From: Candidatus Enterococcus huntleyi
GTDB lineage: Bacteria > Bacillota > Bacilli > Lactobacillales > Enterococcaceae
DNA length: 64,000 nucleotides
Assembly: GCF_009933175.1 (NCBI RefSeq)
Contig: NZ_MAEJ01000012.1
Span: forward strand, 161,018-225,017
Direction of reading: 5' to 3'
Part shown: one piece after another, positions 1-8,122 of the stretch
Layout of the letters: every line of letters starts with the position of its first letter
Position numbering within the stretch: the stretch's first letter is position 1
Notes under the pieces: model-generated
What the model saw: only the letters and a program-made list of their open reading frames with translations
Database searches by the model: none
What the model was told of the DNA's origin: nothing
Position numbers and translations under genes: made by a program

Positions 1-30
1 ATGATATGTCTCTACCTTTATCGTAGCTCC

Positions 31-85
31 ATAAACAAAACAACGAGTGAGAAACCCTTTCATTAACTGAAGGTTTTCTCACTCG
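31..85 (-). terminator. Terminator downstream of pepS
   Basis: Arms 44-56 and 72-85 pair over about 13 bp with one bulge. Read on the minus strand the hairpin is followed by a T-rich tail, so it terminates pepS transcription. Confidence 0.7.
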
Positions 86-117
86 TGATTTTATCTAAAA
101 ATTATAGAAAGCTGACT

Positions 118-1356
118 CTATGCCCAGTCGCCGTTGCGGAAAACGGGTACGCGGCTACCGTCTTCACGGATACCATCAATATTCATTTTATCTGAGCCCA
201 CCATGAAGTCAACGTGTGTTTGACTTCTATTTAGGCCAGCTTCAGCTAATTCTTCTTCACTCATTGATGTGCCATTTTGTAAGTTGAAAGCATAAGCAGA
301 TCCGAAAGCCAAATGATTTGAAGCATTTTCATCAAATAAGGTATTATAAAAAATAATGCCTGATTGAGAAATTGGTGACGGATCCGGTACAAGAGCCACT
401 TCTCCGAGATGCTTCGCTCCTTCATCCGTATCCAATAGCTTCGCTAAGACTTCTTGACCTTGCTCTGCTGAAAAATCTTCAACGCGTCCATCTTTAAATG
501 TGAATTTCATGCCACTGATAATTGTACCAGCATAACTTAATGGTTTTGTGCTTGAGATATAGCCATCGACGCGACGACTATCTGGGGCAGTAAAGACTTC
601 TTCTGTAGGCATATTTGCCATGAATTTTTCGTCTCGTGCGTTAAAGCTACCTGCGCCTTCCCATAAATGATTTTTAGGTAAGCCAATTACCAAATCAGTT
701 CCTGGAGCCGTATAGTGAAGAGCAGTAAATTGTTCTTTATTTAGCTCTGCAGCCTTTGTTGCTAATGTTTTATCATGGGCTTGCCAAGTGGCTACTGGGT
801 CTGCTGAATAGATACGAGTGGTTTTGAAAATTTCATCCCATAAGGCATCCACTTGTTCTTCTTCTGTCGCTAAATCGGGGAAGACTTTACTTGCCCATCC
901 AGGACTTGCAGCAGCAACAACTGTCCAACTAACTTTGTTTGCTTGTGTTGCTTTACGCAGATTCATCATAGCTTTTCCGGCAGCCATCTGATAAGCAGCC
1001 ACGCGATCTGAATCGACACCAGCTAATGCACCTGGGTCAGAAGAGACCACGCTGATGCGGCTAGCTCCTTGTTCAACCCAGCTGTCTGATTGATCAATTT
1101 TGTATTGTGGAATCTTAGAAATTCTTGATTCATCGGCAAAGCTTAAGAATTCTTTTTGAACGAATTCATCAGTCCATTGCACTTGTACTTCAGCAGCACC
1201 TAATTTATAAGCTTCGGCTGTAATCAAACGTGCTAGAGGCGCTTGGTCAACGCTGATTTGTAGGACTACAGTATGTCCATCTTGAACATTTACGCCAACT
1301 TCGGCGATTAAGCGAGCATATTTCTCTAAGTTTTTATTAAAATTTTCTAATGTCAT
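118..1356 (-). CDS. pepS: Aminopeptidase PepS/AmpS (M29 family)
   Basis: A cytosolic metal-dependent aminopeptidase that removes N-terminal residues from peptides and serves peptide use. The 412 residues match the usual M29 length. Residues at the expected metal-ligand positions are visible: Glu253 (PTEEVFTAP), Glu319 (GEVALV), His348 (NHLAFG), Tyr355, His381 and Asp383 (THVDFMVG). The start has a strong ribosome binding site (TCAGGAGAG) just upstream. The gene stands alone between its own terminator and a divergent TetR gene. Family assignment is confident; substrate preference cannot be read from the sequence. Confidence 0.95.
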   Translation of the reverse strand: MTLENFNKNLEKYARLIAEVGVNVQDGHTVVLQISVDQAPLARLITAEAYKLGAAEVQVQWTDEFVQKEFLSFADESRISKIPQYKIDQSDSWVEQGASRISVVSSDPGALAGVDSDRVAAYQMAAGKAMMNLRKATQANKVSWTVVAAASPGWASKVFPDLATEEEQVDALWDEIFKTTRIYSADPVATWQAHDKTLATKAAELNKEQFTALHYTAPGTDLVIGLPKNHLWEGAGSFNARDEKFMANMPTEEVFTAPDSRRVDGYISSTKPLSYAGTIISGMKFTFKDGRVEDFSAEQGQEVLAKLLDTDEGAKHLGEVALVPDPSPISQSGIIFYNTLFDENASNHLAFGSAYAFNLQNGTSMSEEELAEAGLNRSQTHVDFMVGSDKMNIDGIREDGSRVPVFRNGDWA

Positions 1357-1527
1357 CTCTGTCTCTCCTGAAAGTTAATAGTTTATTAAACATGAATATG
1401 ATAACATTTAACCGGTAGGAGAACAAATAAAAAAATTAGATTTAGCTAAGTCTGATGAGAATATTTTAAATGAAGGGACAGAAGGTTTGTTAAAGAGGAG
1501 TGTTTGGTAAACGGAAATCAGTGTTAT

Positions 1528-1545
1528 TAAAAAACATGTTTTTTA
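1528..1545. promoter_or_regulatory. 18-bp perfect palindrome, probable operator of the TetR gene
   Basis: TAAAAAACATGTTTTTTA reads identically on both strands and lies over the expected -35 region of the promoter whose -10 is at 1562-1567. TetR-family regulators commonly bind such palindromes in their own promoters, so autorepression is inferred. Confidence 0.55.
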
Positions 1546-1558
1546 TACAGAGAAAACG

Positions 1559-1567
1559 TGTTACAAT
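1559..1567 (+). promoter_or_regulatory. Extended -10 promoter of the TetR gene
   Basis: TGTTACAAT fits an extended -10 (TGn followed by TACAAT at 1562-1567). No good -35 is seen, as expected for an extended -10 promoter. The gene starts 57 bases further on with AAGGAG as ribosome binding site. Confidence 0.55.
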
Positions 1568-1623
1568 AACCGTATAAACTTGTTGAAAGCGTTGTTGACA
1601 TTGCATAAGGAGATTAAAAAATT

Positions 1624-2196
1624 ATGGCAAGAAAAAAAACCATAACCAGAGAACAGATTTTAAAAGCTGCTCATGATGTAGTTGCTACCGAAGGTTTTTC
1701 TCGTTTTACAGCTCGTAACATTGCAAACAAGATGAAGTGCTCTACACAACCGATTTATTTAGAATTTAAGAACATGGATGATTTAAAGGATGAGTTATAC
1801 AAACAGCTTCATCGCTATTTATCCGAAGATGTTTTTCAAGCGGTCCACACAGGGAAACCCCTCATTGACTTGGCGCTGAATTACATTCATTTTGCAGTAA
1901 ATGAAAGTGGCTTGTATCGAGCATTGTATCTGGAATATACGGGTGCAGGTGAAGAGATGCAAGAATTTTCATATGAATGCTTTTTAGAAATCATCAAAAA
2001 AGATCCAACCTTTAATCAGTTGACAGAGGAACGGATTTTGTCATTGCACACGGGTACTTGGATTGTGGCCACGGGTGTGGCTTCATTAATGACTTCTGGA
2101 ATTATCCAGTTGACGGATGATGAGATTGAAGCACTCATTCAAGATACGATTGATCATATTCTTAGTGATGAAAGTCCAGTTAAAGTTAATTTTTAA
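1624..2196 (+). CDS. TetR/AcrR family transcriptional regulator
   Basis: A 190-residue DNA-binding repressor of the TetR type. The N-terminal region has the usual helix-turn-helix: REQILKAAHDVVATEGF, then FTARNIANKMKCSTQPIYLEF (about residues 9-50), ending in the typical aromatic motif after the recognition helix. The C-terminal ligand-binding part is not recognisable as any named subfamily. The gene is monocistronic, with a palindromic operator-like site in its promoter, and converges on a flavodoxin gene through a shared terminator. No adjacent efflux or metabolic gene reveals its target, so the ligand and regulon remain unknown. Confidence 0.85.
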   Translation: MARKKTITREQILKAAHDVVATEGFSRFTARNIANKMKCSTQPIYLEFKNMDDLKDELYKQLHRYLSEDVFQAVHTGKPLIDLALNYIHFAVNESGLYRALYLEYTGAGEEMQEFSYECFLEIIKKDPTFNQLTEERILSLHTGTWIVATGVASLMTSGIIQLTDDEIEALIQDTIDHILSDESPVKVNF

Positions 2197-2250
2197 GATG
2201 CTTTATTTAAAAAAGAGGTTGTGACAGGAACCATTTCTGTAGCACCGTTT

Positions 2251-2297
2251 ATTAAAAAAAGAAGGATGACAAATTATTGTCATCCTCCTTTTTTTTG
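2251..2297. terminator. Bidirectional terminator between the TetR and flavodoxin genes
   Basis: Arms GGATGACAA (2264-2272) and TTGTCATCC (2277-2285) pair perfectly around a 4-base loop. A T-run follows on the plus strand and an A-run precedes, so it can serve both convergent genes. Confidence 0.85.
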
Positions 2298-2298
2298 A

Positions 2299-2745
2299 CT
2301 AGGCTTGAAGTTTTTCCGCTAATGCTTTAGCGAAAGCTTCAAGTTTTTCGATATCTTCTTCTTCAGCAGCTAAATCAACTTTGACAGATTCTGCCCCTTT
2401 AACTGCGCCAATTTTTGAAAAGACTGCTTCAAAATCATCGACTGATTTACAAAATTCATCGTAAAATGTGTCGCCTGAACCACAGACACCAAAGATTTTT
2501 CCAGCTAAATTAACTTCTTGTAAATCCTCATAAAAATCAACAATTTCATCTGGTAATTCGCCGTCACCATAAGTATAAGTCGCGACAACACAGATATCTG
2601 CGTCTGTGAAATCTTCGGCATCGACTTGAGTACATTCGTCGATCTCCACTTCAAAATCCATATTTTCAAACGCTTCGGCGACGATATCAGCGATTTCTTC
2701 GGTATTTCCTGTCATACTGGCATAAACAATTTTTGCTAAAGTCAT
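2299..2745 (-). CDS. Flavodoxin
   Basis: A small soluble FMN-binding electron carrier of 148 residues. The phosphate-binding loop is visible near the N-terminus (ASMTGNTEEIA, about residues 9-19), and the typical aromatic/acidic FMN loops follow (TYTYGDGELPDE and GSGDTFYDEFC). The protein is very acidic, as usual for flavodoxins. It is a single gene transcribed away from map, with GGAGG ahead of the start. The redox partner is not apparent from the neighbours. Confidence 0.92.
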   Translation of the reverse strand: MTLAKIVYASMTGNTEEIADIVAEAFENMDFEVEIDECTQVDAEDFTDADICVVATYTYGDGELPDEIVDFYEDLQEVNLAGKIFGVCGSGDTFYDEFCKSVDDFEAVFSKIGAVKGAESVKVDLAAEEEDIEKLEAFAKALAEKLQA

Positions 2746-2885
2746 GAAACTTCCTCCTACTGGGTCTCTTTAAATAAGTGCTCATTTATTATTCGGGGTT
2801 CAGCACAAAGGCTGCACTCTACTGATGATTATATCAAAAGCGTTTCAGAAAGAAAACCGCAGATTAAATATTACAAATTCCTCAT

Positions 2886-2915
2886 TTGTCTATCAGTCAA
2901 AGTCTATGGTAAAAT
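2886..2915 (+). promoter_or_regulatory. Promoter of map
   Basis: TTGTCT (2886-2891) is separated by 18 bases from TAAAAT (2910-2915), with a TG one base upstream of the -10. The start codon of map lies 31 bases downstream. Confidence 0.7.
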
Positions 2916-2946
2916 AGATAGAATTCGAAAAAGGGGACGAGAGAAT

Positions 2947-3711
2947 ATGATTACATTAAAATCTGCACGAGAAATTGAAGCGATGAAAGAATCAGGCGAG
3001 ATTTTGGCAGGTGTCCATAAAAGTTTACGTTCATTTATTAAACCAGGAATAACAAGCTGGGATATTGAGCTTTTTGTTAGAAAATATATTGAAGATCATG
3101 GGGCGGTTGCTGCTCAGATTGGTTTTGAAGGTTATGAATATGCAACATGTATCAGTATAAATGACGAAATTTGTCATGGCTTTCCACGTAAAAAAGCCTT
3201 AAAAGATGGCGATTTAATAAAAGTCGATATGTGTGTCGACTACAAAGGGGCGATGTCTGACTCTTGTTGGTCATATGTTGTTGGTGAAAGTACGCCCGAA
3301 ATCGATCATTTAATGGCAGTCACAAAAAAAGCTTTATATATTGGGATTGAGCAAGCTCAAGTCGGTAACCGGATTGGCGATATTGGTCATGCCATTCAAA
3401 CTTATGTTGAAGGTGAAAATTTGGCAGTTGTCCGCGATTTTGTGGGTCACGGCATTGGCCCAACCATTCATGAAAGTCCAGCGATTCCTCATTATGGTGA
3501 GGCAGGTAAAGGCTTGAGATTGAAAGAAGGCATGGTGATTACTGTTGAGCCGATGGTCAATACAGGTACTTGGAAGATGAAAATGGATCCAAATGGTTGG
3601 ACTGCTTATACGAGAGATGGGGGTCTAAGCTGTCAATTTGAGCATACATTTGCGATTACGAAAGATGGACCGAAAATTTTAACTTCTCAAGGGGAAGAAG
3701 GAACCTACTAA
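2947..3711 (+). CDS. map: Type I methionine aminopeptidase
   Basis: Removes the initiator methionine from nascent proteins in the cytosol. The 254 residues contain the full dinuclear metal site: Asp94 and Asp105 (KVDMCVDYKGAMSD), His168 (VGHGIG), Glu201 (VEPMV) and Glu232 (FEHTF), plus substrate-binding His78 (CHGF). The start follows AGGGGACGAGAG. It is the first gene of a likely operon with the YihY-type gene 22 bases downstream and tagO after that, a link between housekeeping and teichoic acid genes. Confidence 0.95.
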   Translation: MITLKSAREIEAMKESGEILAGVHKSLRSFIKPGITSWDIELFVRKYIEDHGAVAAQIGFEGYEYATCISINDEICHGFPRKKALKDGDLIKVDMCVDYKGAMSDSCWSYVVGESTPEIDHLMAVTKKALYIGIEQAQVGNRIGDIGHAIQTYVEGENLAVVRDFVGHGIGPTIHESPAIPHYGEAGKGLRLKEGMVITVEPMVNTGTWKMKMDPNGWTAYTRDGGLSCQFEHTFAITKDGPKILTSQGEEGTY

Positions 3712-3733
3712 AACTTCGATCGGAGGGCTCGGT

Positions 3734-4654
3734 ATGGGGATTATAAATAAATTCAAAGAAAATAAGAAGTTAATGCGATTTATTGAAACGACGCAAACGA
3801 GAATACAGGATTCTGAGATGGGCGTAACCTCAGTCGTCGTCGCTTATTATTTGTTGCTGTCTATTTTTCCTTTGCTGATTGCGGTTGGCAATATCTTGCC
3901 CTATCTAAGAATCGATCCTAATACCGTTTTACCTTACGTTAAAGAGATAATGCCAACACAGATTTATAATTTCTTAGGCCCTGCTATACAGGACTTATTA
4001 ACACAGGAATCTGGGGGATTGTTGTCTATTTCAGCAATCGCCACTTTATGGTCAGCCAGTCAAAGTATCAATGCACTACAAACAGCGATGAACAAGGCTT
4101 ATGGAGTAGAGCAACGGGGGAATTTTATCGTTGTTCGGCTCTTATCACTTGGGGTAATCGTCTTATTCATGATTGCCATCGTTGGGGTGGTAGGGATTCT
4201 CGGATTAGGCCATATGGTATTGGCTTTCTTACAACCAATTTTTGATTTCCCTACTCAAATCATTGATACTTTTGAGACTTTAAAATGGCCAGTTGTCTCG
4301 CTCGCTTTGTTCTTCATTATGCTGCTGATCTTTTTGATTGTTCCAAATGCTAAAGTCAAGATTCGTTCGGTTGTTCCAGGAGCTATTTTTGCGACAGTTG
4401 GTTGGATGTTACTTGCACAAGTCTTTGGTATATATGCCCATTTCTTTGCTTCAAAAGTGAGCGGCTATCAAATCATCGGAAGTTTTATTGTCTTGATGCT
4501 ATGGCTTAATTTTTCGGCAACCATTCTAATTTTAGGCGGTATTATTAATGCCGTAGTGCAGGAATATTTGAGCGGTGCGGAGATTGAAGAACGTCAAAGT
4601 GTGGTTAGCCTTGCGCTAAAAAAAATTAAAGCCATTTTTAAATTGAAAAAATAG
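3734..4654 (+). CDS. YihY/BrkB family inner membrane protein
   Basis: A 306-residue polytopic membrane protein of the YihY/BrkB (formerly 'ribonuclease BN') family, with about six hydrophobic segments, the first near residues 33-55 (SVVVAYYLLLSIFPLLIAVG, a family-typical stretch) and the last near 245-275. The C-terminus is short, basic and cytosolic. The RNase BN name is a historical error in this family and the true function is unknown. GGAGG precedes the ATG, and the gene lies between map and tagO with only 22-23 base gaps, suggesting co-transcription. Confidence 0.85.
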   Translation: MGIINKFKENKKLMRFIETTQTRIQDSEMGVTSVVVAYYLLLSIFPLLIAVGNILPYLRIDPNTVLPYVKEIMPTQIYNFLGPAIQDLLTQESGGLLSISAIATLWSASQSINALQTAMNKAYGVEQRGNFIVVRLLSLGVIVLFMIAIVGVVGILGLGHMVLAFLQPIFDFPTQIIDTFETLKWPVVSLALFFIMLLIFLIVPNAKVKIRSVVPGAIFATVGWMLLAQVFGIYAHFFASKVSGYQIIGSFIVLMLWLNFSATILILGGIINAVVQEYLSGAEIEERQSVVSLALKKIKAIFKLKK

Positions 4655-4677
4655 CTTATCAGAAAGAGAGAACAGCT

Positions 4678-5799
4678 ATGGAGTTTGCGTTTAAATTTAT
4701 AGTGAGACTATTTATTACCCTGGTTATCTCTTTGGTATTAACCCCCTTCATTAAACTGTTGGCCTTCAAGATTGGTGCTACAGACAAGCCGGGTGCTCGA
4801 AGAATTAATACAAAAGTGATGCCGACAGCTGGTGGGTTAAGTATATTTATATCCTTTAGTTTCGCTGTGTTGTTTTTATACAGAGATATCTTCGACTTTG
4901 CGACGACCTTTCCGATTATCCTCGGAGCGCTGATTGTGGTTATTACAGGGCTAATTGATGATATATTGGAACTAAAGCCGTATCAAAAGATGCTAGGTTT
5001 ATTGATTGCTGCATTGGAAGTATATTTCTATGCAGGTATTCAAATTAAATCATTTGCGGTACCCTTATTAGGACATTTTGAGCTTGGCTGGTTAGGATTA
5101 CCAGTGACGATCTTATGGATACTCGCCATCACAAATTCAGTCAACTTAATTGATGGGCTGGATGGCTTAGCCGCAGGGGTTTCGATGATTGCCTTGGTAA
5201 CAATCGGAATTATCAGTTATTTCTTTTTACCAAATGTCGGCGCTTATGTAGCCATGATGATCTTTGCTTTAGTTGCATCGATTGCCGGGTTTTTCCCATT
5301 TAATTTTTATCCAGCAACGATTTACTTAGGCGATACAGGGGCGCTCTTTTTAGGCTTTATGGTCTCGGTAATCTCGCTACAAGGACTGAAAAATGCAACC
5401 TTTATTACGATGCTGACACCAATGTTTATTTTAGGCGTACCAATCACAGATACCGTGTATGCAATGATTCGTCGGAAATTTAATCGCCAACCAATCTCTT
5501 CAGCTGACAAAATGCATTTACACCATCGTTTGCTGTCATTAGGTTTTACCCATAGAGGCGCTGTCCTAACGATTTATGCATTAGCGATGCTCTTCTCATT
5601 TATTGCATTATTGATGAACTATGCTAGTACTTGGGGGACAATTCTACTCGTTATCAGCAGTATCATTGGCTTAGAACTCTTCATCGAGTTAATCGGTCTG
5701 GTCGGTGAAAATCGCCAACCATTAATGCGGACCCTAAAATTTATCGGTAATCGAAAATACCGTCAAGAAGTCCTAGCTAAAAACAAAAGGAAACATTAG
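4678..5799 (+). CDS. tagO: Undecaprenyl-phosphate GlcNAc-1-phosphate transferase TagO
   Basis: Starts wall teichoic acid synthesis by moving GlcNAc-1-phosphate from UDP-GlcNAc to undecaprenyl phosphate at the cytosolic membrane face. The 373-residue protein has about 10-11 membrane segments and the polyprenyl-phosphate transferase motifs: Asp94-Asp95 (GLIDDILELK), NLIDGLDGLAAG (residues 156-167), LGDTGALFLG, and the His-rich loop HLHHRLLSLGF. Last gene of the map-YihY-tagO set. The next WTA genes start about 430 bases downstream after a terminator, so tagO is under separate control. TagO-type enzymes can also feed other polymers. Confidence 0.93.
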   Translation: MEFAFKFIVRLFITLVISLVLTPFIKLLAFKIGATDKPGARRINTKVMPTAGGLSIFISFSFAVLFLYRDIFDFATTFPIILGALIVVITGLIDDILELKPYQKMLGLLIAALEVYFYAGIQIKSFAVPLLGHFELGWLGLPVTILWILAITNSVNLIDGLDGLAAGVSMIALVTIGIISYFFLPNVGAYVAMMIFALVASIAGFFPFNFYPATIYLGDTGALFLGFMVSVISLQGLKNATFITMLTPMFILGVPITDTVYAMIRRKFNRQPISSADKMHLHHRLLSLGFTHRGAVLTIYALAMLFSFIALLMNYASTWGTILLVISSIIGLELFIELIGLVGENRQPLMRTLKFIGNRKYRQEVLAKNKRKH

Positions 5800-6057
5800 A
5801 TTGCTCAACTGAAAGTGGAGTGTTTAAAATAGACACGTTGAGACAAAAAGCTACTATTATAAGTAAATGTAAAAATAGGTAAGTAAGAGGGCTATCTAAG
5901 AAGGCTTATCTAAGAAGCTAATGAAGAAATACGTCCTCATAAACCTGTGATTATAACCGAAAACAAGTGAAAAAGCGGAAATGCTAGAGGTAATAAATTA
6001 TAGATAGTCAGGCAATTAGACAAATTGAGGGAACCTTGAATAATAATAGAAGCTGAA
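5800..6057 (+). other. Gene-free stretch after tagO, possible non-coding transcript
   Basis: No convincing ORF. An 11-base direct repeat TATCTAAGAAG occurs twice a few bases apart (near 5893-5918). The stretch ends in a good terminator at 6058-6088, unusually far (260 bases) behind tagO. It is either a long 3' untranslated region or an unrecognised small RNA gene; I see no known RNA family in it. Confidence 0.3.
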
Positions 6058-6088
6058 GGTGAAGGAGTAAACTCTTTCATCTTTTTTT
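6058..6088 (+). terminator. Terminator upstream of the tagB operon
   Basis: Arms 6058-6068 and 6071-6081 form an 11-bp stem with two G-U pairs, directly followed by seven T. Confidence 0.75.
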
Positions 6089-6191
6089 GAGCCGAGTCGT
6101 GTAAGTGACGCGGATTGTTGCAAAATCTTTACAATCTGAGAAGTATGACGACAAAAGCGCTATAAGCATTTTCTTTTTAGTGAATTTACTG

Positions 6192-6197
6192 TAAAAT
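6192..6197 (+). promoter_or_regulatory. Possible -10 box for the tagB operon
   Basis: TAAAAT lies 31 bases before the tagB start and after the terminator at 6058-6088. No clear -35 is seen, so the call is tentative. Confidence 0.4.
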
Positions 6198-6227
6198 GAA
6201 GAATGATTTTAAATTGGAGTGTGGGGT

Positions 6228-7385
6228 ATGAAGGACGGGTTTCTGTCGTTAATTAAATCCAGCTATTTATTACTTGTACAGGCGAAAGCGAAAAGTAGTC
6301 GCGTTACGCATGACAAGATTGTTTACTTGCTGAGTTTTCCAAGTACAAGTGAGCCGGTGTTGGAAGAACTTTCGGCTTATTTTGGAAGTCGTTTAGTTAT
6401 TTGCTATACAGCCAATTCTTTCAGTCTGGCACAGAAGTTTCAAAGTAAAGGGAGCACTATTTATTCGATTGATCGTTTTAGCGAATTATTTACTCAGGTG
6501 GTTCCTCTAGTTAAAGGTGCTTCTACCGTGCTATGTGATAATTATTTTGCTTTTTTAGGAGCAATTGATTTCGCTCCTACGACTGAGGTTATTCAACTAT
6601 GGCACGCAAATGGTGCGATTAAAAAGTTCGGCATCGAAGCAAATTATGCTAAAAATCGTTCAGCTTCAGATAAAAAACGTTATAAAAAAGTCTATAAAAA
6701 ATATACTCATTACGCAGTAGGCTCTGATAAAATGGGGACTATTTTTCAAGAAAGCTATCTGGCAACCTCTGACCAACTATTAAAAATTGGCTATCCAACC
6801 TCTGATCATTTATTGAGTAGTAGCTGGCGTAGGCAGCAGGAAGCTCGCTTTTCTGAGGTCTTTTCAGATCTTGCAAAGAAACGGATAGTATTGTATACAC
6901 CTACTTACCGTGAGAAAACTTCAGAAAATCCGCTTGATTTTGAGCGCTTGGCCAACGAGTTAGGCGATGAATGGGTGATTTTTGCTAAAGCGCATCCCCA
7001 TGATGAACAATTACAAGAAAGACTTGCTACATCGATGAGCATTTCTTCTGATATGAGAGGGTTTACCTTACAGGAGTTTTTACCCTTTGTAGATTGCCTG
7101 ATTACTGACTATTCATCAGTACCTTTTGAATATACACTGGTCAAGGATAACGGAAAGATTCTCTTTTTTTGTTATGATATGGACAGTTATCAAAAAGAGG
7201 TAGGCATCCAAGAGGATTTTGAAAGCTGGATACCTAGTACAATAGTTCAAACACAAAAGCAATTAACAAAGGAAATTGTTAGTGCTGAACCACAGGAGAT
7301 TGAAGCCTTTAATTCTCTATGGAATCAATATAATGATGGGCAAGCAACACAGCGATTAATCAAACGAATTGAGGAAAAAATATGA
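6228..7385 (+). CDS. tagB: CDP-glycerol glycerophosphotransferase, TagB-type primase
   Basis: Probably adds the first glycerol phosphate to the ManNAc-GlcNAc-PP-undecaprenol linkage unit of wall teichoic acid. The motif IQLWHANGAIKKFG (about residues 122-135) is the TagB version of the family's WHG motif, and LITDYSSVPFEYTL (about 290-303) is the conserved CDP-glycerol site. The start is ATG 6228 because TTGGAG lies 8 bases upstream; a GTG at 6219 overlaps that site and is less likely. The stop overlaps the tagA start (ATGA), so the genes are translationally coupled. The TagB role is supported by the adjoining tagA; a TarF-like role is the alternative. Confidence 0.85.
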   Translation: MKDGFLSLIKSSYLLLVQAKAKSSRVTHDKIVYLLSFPSTSEPVLEELSAYFGSRLVICYTANSFSLAQKFQSKGSTIYSIDRFSELFTQVVPLVKGASTVLCDNYFAFLGAIDFAPTTEVIQLWHANGAIKKFGIEANYAKNRSASDKKRYKKVYKKYTHYAVGSDKMGTIFQESYLATSDQLLKIGYPTSDHLLSSSWRRQQEARFSEVFSDLAKKRIVLYTPTYREKTSENPLDFERLANELGDEWVIFAKAHPHDEQLQERLATSMSISSDMRGFTLQEFLPFVDCLITDYSSVPFEYTLVKDNGKILFFCYDMDSYQKEVGIQEDFESWIPSTIVQTQKQLTKEIVSAEPQEIEAFNSLWNQYNDGQATQRLIKRIEEKI

Positions 7386-8122
7386 AGCAAGACAACATGA
7401 TGGGCATCCCCGTTGATGCGTTAACTTATGAGGAAATACTGAATGACGTCTCTGTCTATTTAAAAAATAAAAAGAAGATGACTGCGATTAGCGTGAATCC
7501 GCAGATTGTGACAGAAGCGAAGAAATATCCTGAAATTGTTTCGTTTATCGAGCAAAGTACACATCGAATTCCCGATGGAATCGGTATTGTACTAGTCTCT
7601 AAATTGACCAAAGGACCAATCACTAGCCGCATTGCCGGAATCGAATTGATGACCAAATTTTTAGCTTATGCAAATGAATATAAGAAGCGAGTCTTTTTTT
7701 ATGGGGCAAAGCCAGAAGTTATAGCAGACGCTGTCAAAAATATCCAGCATAAATACCCAAACCTGATTATTTCTGGTGCAATTGATGGCTATACAAATTT
7801 GACTGAGCAAGAGATTGTTAGCCAAATAAATCAAGAAAAGCCTGATTTTTTATTTGTTGGATTAGGATTTCCGCGACAAGAACAATGGCTTTCAAGAAAT
7901 GTGGAGCAGTTAGATGTTTCGATTTTTCAAGATGTGGGCGGAAGCTTCGATGTGTTCAGCGGACATGTCAAGCGTTCACCACAATTTTTTATCGATTATC
8001 ATTTAGAATGGTTATATCGCTCCTTAAGTAATCCAAAACGAATCGGGCGTATCTTCCAGTTACCAGTCTTTATGTGGCGAAGTTTACTATGGAAAATGAG
8101 AAAGCAAGAAGGGTCAGTATGA
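7382..8122 (+). CDS. tagA: N-acetylmannosaminyltransferase TagA (WecG/TagA/CpsF family)
   Basis: Transfers ManNAc from UDP-ManNAc to GlcNAc-PP-undecaprenol, the second step of WTA linkage-unit synthesis. The 246 residues carry the family hallmarks: RIPDGIGIV with the putative catalytic Asp65, GLGFPRQEQWL (about 160-170), and QDVGGSFDVFSGHVKRSP near residue 180. It overlaps tagB by 4 bases at the start and the next gene by 4 bases at the end, so it sits in a tightly coupled operon. The UDP-ManNAc-producing epimerase (MnaA) is not in the window. Confidence 0.92.
   Translation: MKQDNMMGIPVDALTYEEILNDVSVYLKNKKKMTAISVNPQIVTEAKKYPEIVSFIEQSTHRIPDGIGIVLVSKLTKGPITSRIAGIELMTKFLAYANEYKKRVFFYGAKPEVIADAVKNIQHKYPNLIISGAIDGYTNLTEQEIVSQINQEKPDFLFVGLGFPRQEQWLSRNVEQLDVSIFQDVGGSFDVFSGHVKRSPQFFIDYHLEWLYRSLSNPKRIGRIFQLPVFMWRSLLWKMRKQEGSV

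Noticed and set aside
1581..1602. Catabolite-responsive element near TGAAAGCGTTGTTGACA
   Set aside because: The 3' half does not match the consensus, and the position relative to the promoter gives no added support.
3734..4654. Ribonuclease BN
   Set aside because: YihY/BrkB proteins are membrane proteins; the RNase BN name was a misassignment in this family.
5800..6057. 6S RNA, RNase P RNA or T-box leader
   Set aside because: None of their conserved sequence elements were found.
6219..6230. GTG start for tagB
   Set aside because: It overlaps the TTGGAG ribosome binding site that fits ATG 6228.
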